Shown here: positions 27,201 through 36,200 of the stretch, piece by piece
Layout: the number at the start of each line of letters is the position of its first letter
Numbering within the stretch: position 1 is the first letter of the stretch
Assembly: GCA_008508345.1 (NCBI GenBank)
Contig: QNGE01003275.1
Coordinates: 24,591 to 88,590, forward strand
Direction: 5' to 3'
DNA length: 64,000 bases
From: Paragonimus westermani
Taxonomy: Eukaryota > Platyhelminthes > Trematoda > Plagiorchiida > Troglotrematidae
The notes under the pieces: generated by a model
The model's database searches: none
Told to the model about the DNA's origin: nothing
Seen by the model: the letters and a program-made list of their open reading frames with translations, nothing else
Program-made: the position numbers and the translations under genes

Positions 27201-30200
27201 ACGAAGCAGCTCATCCCACATGTTGATGCAACCTGTAATGTTCATGCAATCCATGCTCAATAAAGTTCAAGAATGTCCGCGTTTTCATACCCTGTCAACT
27301 TTGCACAGTGGTGATAGCGACGAGATAAAACCGCCCACGTGTAGCCTACAGAAAATAGTACAAGGTAGACAGAAGGGCATACGTAGACCAAATGAACTTC
27401 GTTCGCGAGTAATACGCTCAAAAAGCGTGGCAGTTTCAAACGTCCCCTTTGAAATGTTTGACTTAATTTAACTAACTGTGGAGAATATGGAGAGTATGCC
27501 TGACAATGCTCACCGGCTTTAGGGTCTGCTCCGACTGAGTGCAATACATTTTTGATACTTCTAAACACAATGTGTTGACGTTTAAAAAACTTGAATTTTC
27601 TATTTTGGTGTCCTACTGTACTACTTCGGTGGGTTGGGGAAGAACAGAGAAACTGTTATGAACTGACCGATGACCTGCACGTGATACAGTGGAGTAGAGT
27701 CAGAGAATAGTGATATGAGAGTGTATGGCGAATCAGCCTTCAGAAAACTGCGGCGTCGCTGACAAACATATATGGTAGATAGCATCTCTTTGTGAAATTA
27801 GCTTTTGAAAGGAAGCCAACGCACAAACGGCACGACTTGCGATGACACTCATACATCATGTATTCAGTGCAAACCAGAAAGACTAAGAGCAGCAAACGTA
27901 TGAGCGGAGACTTTTGTACTTCTTCTGGCCAATGCTAACTATTCAGAAGGTAGGCTTATATGAAACCGAAACATTCATCTTTGGTAAATAAATAATGTAA
28001 GAACCATAATCTTGGGATCTAGTCTGGAAAACTAGACGTTGAAAATGCGAGAGAAGAGTCACTTCAGAAGTACAAACTGGTACCATCTAGATAAGATTAG
28101 GAAGAAAATCAGGGTTGTATATGAATCGATTTGATGAAAAACATCTTCAGCGTACAAGATACCCAACCAACTTTGAGAAAAGAAGAGGTGCGAGGCCACT
28201 GTGACTCATATTTCGCAGAGATCGGGTGGTTTACTAAAAGCTTGGGGTAACTGGGTGATAAGAGTGGAATTATGCATGACTGAAAACTTAGCTGAGCCCA
28301 ACTCATTCGTTTTCAGTTTACTGACGATGTGCTGTAGGTAGATCGACGGTCTATCAACCTCAGATGGTCAGAACATCCGCGGTCATGTTCGTTGCAGTGC
28401 CAATTTTTCCAGCCACCACGACTCACGATCCCCGTAGTTTATCTAAACCCCTTGCGCTTCATTTCTCCGCCTTGATGCTTGGACTCACTGAACTGTCGAT
28501 CGTCCGTCCTGACCGCACAAATCAAGATGATCCTGTTTGTGACTGCATCATTCTGCAATCCATGATCAGTGCTGCAACGCGACATACTTATCTGGACAAA
28601 ATCGATATATCGCAGCTTCAAACCACTAAACCAAACTTTCCAGTGTCACGGTTGCGAAAGTCACCGCTATCCACTGCAGTTCTTCACCTGTGTTCCCAAA
28701 TAACGCACCATCACTTCGACAAACAACATCCAGACAGTCGAGTTGGTGAGCAGTTTTGGGGCACTAAAACATCGGAAAATCTCCGGAAGACCACGTACGC
28801 GACATTCAACTTCGACAACGTCCTGAGAATTACAAAGAACCAGCGTTACTGCCGCAGTCTAATACAAACTAGAATTGATGGACCTTAGATATACTCTTTT
28901 CTAGATCGGAGGCAGTTTTGAATTCATCAAAGGTTAATTCGTACTACTGCACCTAAGTCTTCATATTAATACGTAATATAGTAAAACCAGTGACGAACTT
29001 ACCCGAGCATCGGAACTCAGTAAGTAACGTACATAATACGTCACATCTCGCAAAAAACACTGAATTGATAATCACGACACAGCATACACTGGTTGGTTGC
29101 TTTTACTGAAGCTGACGAATGGCAGACATTAAGTCGGTAATACTGCACCTGTCCATCATGAAAATGTACATACAATATTTCGTTCAATTACTGCCCAGCG
29201 GACTAATTTTTTCATTCTTGTCAATAATGTGTTTGTAATTCTTACATTTACTGAAACGTACAACGAGAGGGTCTCTGAATTCCTTGAGCAAATCAACTAC
29301 AGCATGACAGGTTTCAGACGTAGACTGCATGCTTCGAATGGTCCTCTGGCAAATCTTCGCTTACCACAGCTTTCTTTCTCGCAATTGTTCTGTGGCTTAT
29401 TATCCGTCTACCAGACCCGGGAACAGATTAAGCGGCTCTTCTGTATATCTCTGTGGTAGGTTATTCACAGTTATTCATTCTGTTGTAGCAAATGAACCTA
29501 GAGTTTACTCCAAATCCACGTATCATCCGATTATCTGCTTAAAACGTTGGCGGCCTCCACCATCAACACCTTAGTAGACTGCAGAGACGGATTGAAAGGA
29601 GCCTTTGGGGCGGACCACGGAACTCGCTGTACCGCCGATTTTCAGCACAACCCTGTAGGAACACAAAACGATTTCTTCATCAGTCGACCTTGATTCAGGG
29701 AAGCTGCCTAGAGAATTGACGATGGGCGTAACTCGGTGCCCTGTTCTTACCTTCACTACTTGGTTTTACTAAAGGAACAACAAGGACTCCATAATCTCTT
29801 GAACCAGGGTCGAGGTGATTGTACCGCCATCGTCTAATTCGTCTAGGAGTTTCCGGCGCTAACCATCTGACTGATTCAGTGGCTGCTGTCAGAGTCCTGT
29901 CCTAAAATAGTATAACCGTGTACCGTTATATGTGGTTTGTGTGGGATACGTCTGAGACTGGCGGCGACTGCACGTTAAACTATAGTCTCCGTTTTACAGT
30001 TCTTCAGTCTCCCAGCACTTCATCCCAGTTGCCAGCTGGCTAGTCTACAGTTAACTGGCCACAAAAAGGTCTTGATTCCGGATAACAGATACATTTCCAG
30101 TATTGTTTGAATGCACATATTTTTGTTTGCAAGAAATATGACTCTTGGCTTCTGCACAGATGAGGCATTCTCAAAATCATGGAAAGAACAGAGTTCAAGC

Positions 30201-33200
30201 ACTTTTGATGTCACATCGGATAATTATGATTATTCAAACATCAACTATAGTGGTTTTAGAGAAGTCGAGGAACTTCAACTAAGGTTACCGTGTAATTTCA
30301 AAATAAACTCCACCCATATTTGTTCGCAGCATTCGCGTACGGATAAGCCCTTTCGCCACCTCACACTTGGAAACCTAACTGAAAAGTGCTGATTAAGGGG
30401 TTACCGAATATATAGAACAGAGCGGTTCTGTTCATTCTCATTCCGAAATGCTCGCACAAGCTGACACTGTTCGCAGAACACTGTGGTTGAGTGTTTGGAT
30501 TTGACTATTTCATTATGCCTATCGGGAGGTTACTGGTGTGGCTAACAAGTTTGCCTTACAAGCATGAGCGTCATAGTAAAACCTCCGATCCGGACAGGGA
30601 TGTGGACAATTGGCGAGCATTAATGAAAGAGAAACGCGAGTTTGGTGCTTCCTTTCGAACGATGCTGGCCAGAAGGCCTATCTGGATGAAAAGGCTATGA
30701 CCATTTGTGGATAGTGTTTAATTCGAAATAGCCTAAATCTCCCAACTTCTCTTACTGTTATCGTATCATTCAATAGTCAATTATTGTTCAACTTGATCTT
30801 AATGCGTATGGAATTTTGTTATTGGTTACTTCGGTCACTTGTACATGTATCTGCCTCATCATAGCCTATCTTACACCGACCGATTTCAAATTGATTGGTC
30901 CACTTGCATTTCCCATAAATTTGACCAAAAATATAAAACCGATCAAGATTAGGTAGCTTGACTTCAAACAGTTCAGCGTTAATGGCACCGTTTACTTGAT
31001 TGTTCACTCCAACAGAATGATTTCGTAGACAACTCAGCCTGGAGTAGTTCATTTCATTTGCAAATCATATGGGAGACAAAGCACGCCAAAAATCGCGGTG
31101 GCTGCTGGTCATTATGATAAAACCAAAGTACTGTAAATCACGCTTATCACCAAGGTATTTGACTCGCAGAATAATCATTACCGTCAAAGACAGTAATTCA
31201 CCGGTAGTCCGTACTGATTATCAGCTGCCATACAACCAAGGAGGAAAAACGAACTGCCTTAAAAAAAACGAAGGCTCGGAAGAGAACATGACTACTAAAA
31301 ACAGCTGTACCTTTACTAAAACATTTAACGTCCAAGTAACCACACCGAACCACAACCGAACCATGAGTGGAAGTAAGATATCATCAGCAAAACAACGGCT
31401 TACACTACCCTGCATCATTAAGTACAGTTATTTCATAGACAGTTCGGCAATGCAGCAAAAACGTCTACGCACTGTGTCCTATTAGCTGCCATTTCAGTTA
31501 ACGTCCCTAGCCACCTAACCTGAGTAGCGGAGGCCACAGCCTGGGAGACACACCCGACCTACAGAAGCCAACTCGTTGGCGAAAGACGCCATTTCTCCAA
31601 GCTAATCCATGATCTGTCCACCTTGCACCATAAACCAGTCGGCCGGACTGTCGGCAAAGCGTGTTTAGTGTAGCAGACGACTAGCCGACATCCTTAGTAC
31701 ATGACCTAACCATCGGTCGAACGAAGACACCGACGGCTGAATACCTTAATATGGTTCAGGTATTTTCCATGAATAGCCAAGTTCCTTCCATTCTGTGTAC
31801 CTCTTGAGCTTCTAAGAGGTGCTCCTTTGTTGCCGGAACTGACCTTAGTTCACGAGTACCGTCTAACTTTGCAAAAATAGATATTTCGTAATCTATACTT
31901 ACGTTGCCGGTGATGCAACCTCCCAAATGCATAGACCGGTCAATAACCTCCATTATTTACTGGTCACTACTTCCACAAGTCGAAACAAATGAGTCAAGAC
32001 CTTTACTAACGCCTTCCCATCCTTAGAAAGTGTGATTAGGAGATCATCTTGGATAGCAGGCCTGCTGCATTTGGGAGCCGAACTGCATTTGTGGACTTCA
32101 ATCTTGGTGAGTCTTCCTAAATTTGCCCGCTAAGGCACTACATTGCAGGTTTGCTCCAGTAACGCAACAAAAGCAATGGACCTGTTAATTTGGCTCTTGA
32201 AGTGTTCCGGTCAGTGCTCCCTAATTCTGGACTCATTGCGGATGAATATGCGGTCTGGTTTGCTGATTGTTTAGTTGTCAGACGGACGTCGTGGACCAAT
32301 AATTCGTATAGGCTTGAAGAACCTCTTTTTTTTCTCTAAGGTGATAATGGTTTCCGCTCCGTTCACTTCCTTTATTTGGCAAGTCTTGGCATCAGGCAAC
32401 ACCCCAACGTCATACGTATGTCTAATAAACTTGCTATATGAACTATCATAAGAAGAATTCCATCTGAAAACTGTCAGTTCTAGGAACTTCTCTGTGAGTC
32501 AGTGTTTGTTTGAGCCAAAACCATCGTGATGTATGCGATAGTAATTGCCTCATGAAAAGCCAGTAAGTATTGGCTTCAGCAAGTAGTCGTTTCTAGCAAA
32601 AGTAAGCACAAAAAGACAAATTCTGAAGGTGTTATCTGAAGTGATGTATTTACCCCAACAAGGACTAGCACTCTGAATAGGAACACGTCACTTACGACTA
32701 CTCAGTCCATCTGAGACCGCGTCTGATTTGGGCAAGGGCATCAGGTGTTACAATGGCGCGTATGACGTCTAAAAACAGTGCTGACCAGAAATAGACAGTA
32801 TGCTTTATATACACCATTCAGAAGTGAAGGGCACGTACAACTGTGTGTTAAACTTCCTTCTGAACTTCACGTGACTTCAGTTTCATTGTTTCTTTTAATC
32901 TCCGCAGTAACGAACATCCATATTTCCTGTATGAATTCACTCGTAGTTTCACATCGTCCATTGCAATCCTCTCGATGGGCTGTTGTTCACCTGTTCTTGA
33001 TCCTACCATAAACGTAAATTCAGGTGAAAGCCCTATAAAAATACCCGCTCAGTGTGCTGGTTGCAAAATTGTCCGATGACGAATCGACTGCGATTAGGCA
33101 CAGTCACTATACCATGGGATTACTGTAGGAATTTTGTCGACATATGGGTTATGTGCGGAATGTAGTTCCCGGGGGTGATTGGATCTGTACAAATTTCCAC

Positions 33201-36200
33201 GAAGCTTGTACCGCCTATGACATCCTCTTGGGCGTAACAGATTGGTGTCCACGACAAAGAATGGTTGGTGCGCGCCAAATCGCAACAGGTGATGACAACA
33301 TGGCGCGCAGTCAGAAACATAATCGTATTATGAACATATATCATGTTGCTAATTCGGTCGACTCGCTTGACGTGATATTGTGTAAACAAAACTCAAGATT
33401 GCTTACGTTTTTCTAAGCACTGGTAAACAGTACTCTTCGTTGTCCGACCTTATGTGTGCATAAACGCTGACTCAGATAGTTTGTCAATTTTCCAGCTGAT
33501 ACAGTATACTCTCGTATATAGCCCGAAGGATTGTCTTTTCTGCTCCTTTGTTAAATAAAATCTGGTGTTTTACGTTTGTGATTGGTGAGAGTAAACTCTA
33601 CATCTCACGACACGTCTTATCTCGCTATTTGGGGGTTACATCGAGGTGTAGAATTATGTCTTCAGCGGTTTCACTTGCAACCCACGATGAAAACATTTAG
33701 CTCGGTATCCTTCCATTCAAAGTGTTACATGACGCTGATGGAGAAAATTGTCTTTGGTTCAACTCACACTAATTCTCATGCGGTCAGTTATGTATTGTGT
33801 TACATAGTGGTACATGTTGCGCATGCCTCTCCAGTCATCATTAAGAACTGATGCAACCCCTTTCAACAGTAATGAAATTAACAGATGCCATGTTTATCGT
33901 GATGCCCAACTGAAACATGAGGAAGGATTTTGGAACACCATGACAGTTGTTCCACACGGATTGTTAGGTAAGCTGTTTTGCCTGTCGTGCGTGGTATTAC
34001 CACAGTTAATCTTGGTTCTATCAGTAGTGCTGGCACCAACTGACAAATTAATCATTCTGTTGTGATTGTCCAGTTATCCTTCCCATCTCTGTCGAGTGCG
34101 TTTTTCGCAGTATATACATCATATATGCAGCAGAATAAATTTATCCACAAATCACCAATACTTGCTCACACTAATTCACTTATGTCAATATCTATCTAAA
34201 AAACCTCGTGTGCTGACAACAACGTCTCTTAACGAGTAGACTGCCACAACTGTATACCGAACAGTATACTGAAGGAGACGTCGTGCTCATTATTCTGCGA
34301 AACCTGGGGCAAATAATCAGGAGCTGTCTGTGAATAAATTCTAGAGTGAACATTGCGATAATCGGGGTCAGGTAAACGACACTCCTAGTATGCTGGTTGT
34401 ACGAAAAGTTTCGGGAAAGCCACGGTTTATTCCACAAGGCTTGCGCGCTTACGCGATACCTGCCCAATTATCCTCTCAAACGTTGACTGTCCAAAATTAT
34501 CCGTTAAAATATATAATTATCGGTAACATTCGTTATTATTCTGACTTCCGACCGACTACTAGACAATCAAGGACGTGTCCAGGCTAACTAGAAAACATTA
34601 ACTTGAGAATGCTGAGAAGACGGTTTAAGAAACTTGCCACTTCATAAACTCCATTATAACGTCAATTTCTAACGTATGGAGAAAAATTGACAACTTACAT
34701 TAACTGTATATTGCATGGTCAAGGCCGCAGAGGAAGCTTCACGGTGGCATTGATTTCGTTTTACAGGTGAACCGGATGATCTGCCTGAAGAACAAATGAC
34801 AAGAGCTGAATACATCCGAAAGTTGACAGTTTCACTAGAAGAGGCTTTAACGCCAGGGTGCATTATCCGGATGTTCAACCAAATGAAAACTGACAAGGCA
34901 AGAAACATCTAGAATGTTTATAATTGAAATTCTAGCGCAAGAAATAAGTTAATCGTCAGTATCAGTATCATTTTCTTGAAAAAATCTGACTTCAACATCA
35001 ACAAGTTAGAACAGACTGGGTTGTTAATGCGTTGGCTAATTTTTTTATCCATGTTTTTTCCTTCTCTTGCCTCTTGTGTCCTTGAATTAGCTAGGAAACC
35101 GGGAGCCAGAATTGATGTATTTCCAACGGAAGATCTTATGTGGAAATTGACTCACCATACACCAGAGAGAGCCTCGGTAGCACTGAGTGAGATATGAAAT
35201 AGCTAAGGTTATTTGTGCATTCATAACACAGTTCACGTGTGTTTTAGTGTTCGACTGTTCACCATACTGGTTTTTCAGGATGCCACGGTTTCAAATCTGC
35301 AGAATTTATACTTTTCGAGCGTACGTGTTCACCACAAAATTCCCTTTCAAAGTCCACGTTGAACCACGTGCCTACATTAATATTATCACGTTTGGTGATA
35401 GAAACTATTTATATAAATGTCAAGCTCGATAAACCAATGAGCATCCGCGTGAATAACAACCGATACAGATTTATTGGTGCATTCGGCACAAACATGAACC
35501 ACACAAACCGGAAGCAAAGTCAGCAGACAACTCAAAACCACATTACTGGGTCTCTGGATGTTATCTGACTAAAATCATGCATAACGTTATCTACTTAAGT
35601 ATCGCAAGTGGCTGTTAGGACTTACCAAATTACAATTTGTATTGGAACAAAGCATCGTGGCGCAGAGTTACATGGAATATTTATGTCAGCGACATTACTT
35701 ATGAAGATGAAGATTTGAGCCCTTACTTGGAGTCAATCCGTTAGTGTCACAAATTCGGTTTTCAGACATGATTACTCAAATCGATGGCTGAAATTTTTAT
35801 CCCATTTTACAATGCCGTGGCATTGGTACACTAAAGGAAAAGCTACTTGCTTAAAGGAATCGTAGTTTTCACGAGTATATTCTGTGAACTTCGTATCCTA
35901 CTGACTTCTGACTGTCAGTCACAGAACCATTCGGATAGGTTCGTGGCATACTAGATCAGCTCACATATGTATGTAAATATGCCGTTTAAACTAACTGCAA
36001 ACATGTGTTTTCATTTCAGCTAGCAGAAAGTGTTGTGAAGAATTTTCTTGACCAGAATGGCTCATTTGAGCTCTCACAGATACAGTCAAAGCTGACTGAA
36101 TCCTGGGACCGTCTTCATTTGCCACAAGCTGAACGCGAGGCTTTCCTGATTAACTTGTGTGCAATATTAGACAAAAAGAAAGAATTTATTAAAAAGTCCA

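Noticed and set aside
31069..31485. 138-codon plus frame, and its opposite frame with a FADDI string resembling an RT box
   Set aside because: No other RT block lies in the right order nearby and the plus frame is low-complexity. Treated as chance next to the RTE-like remnant.
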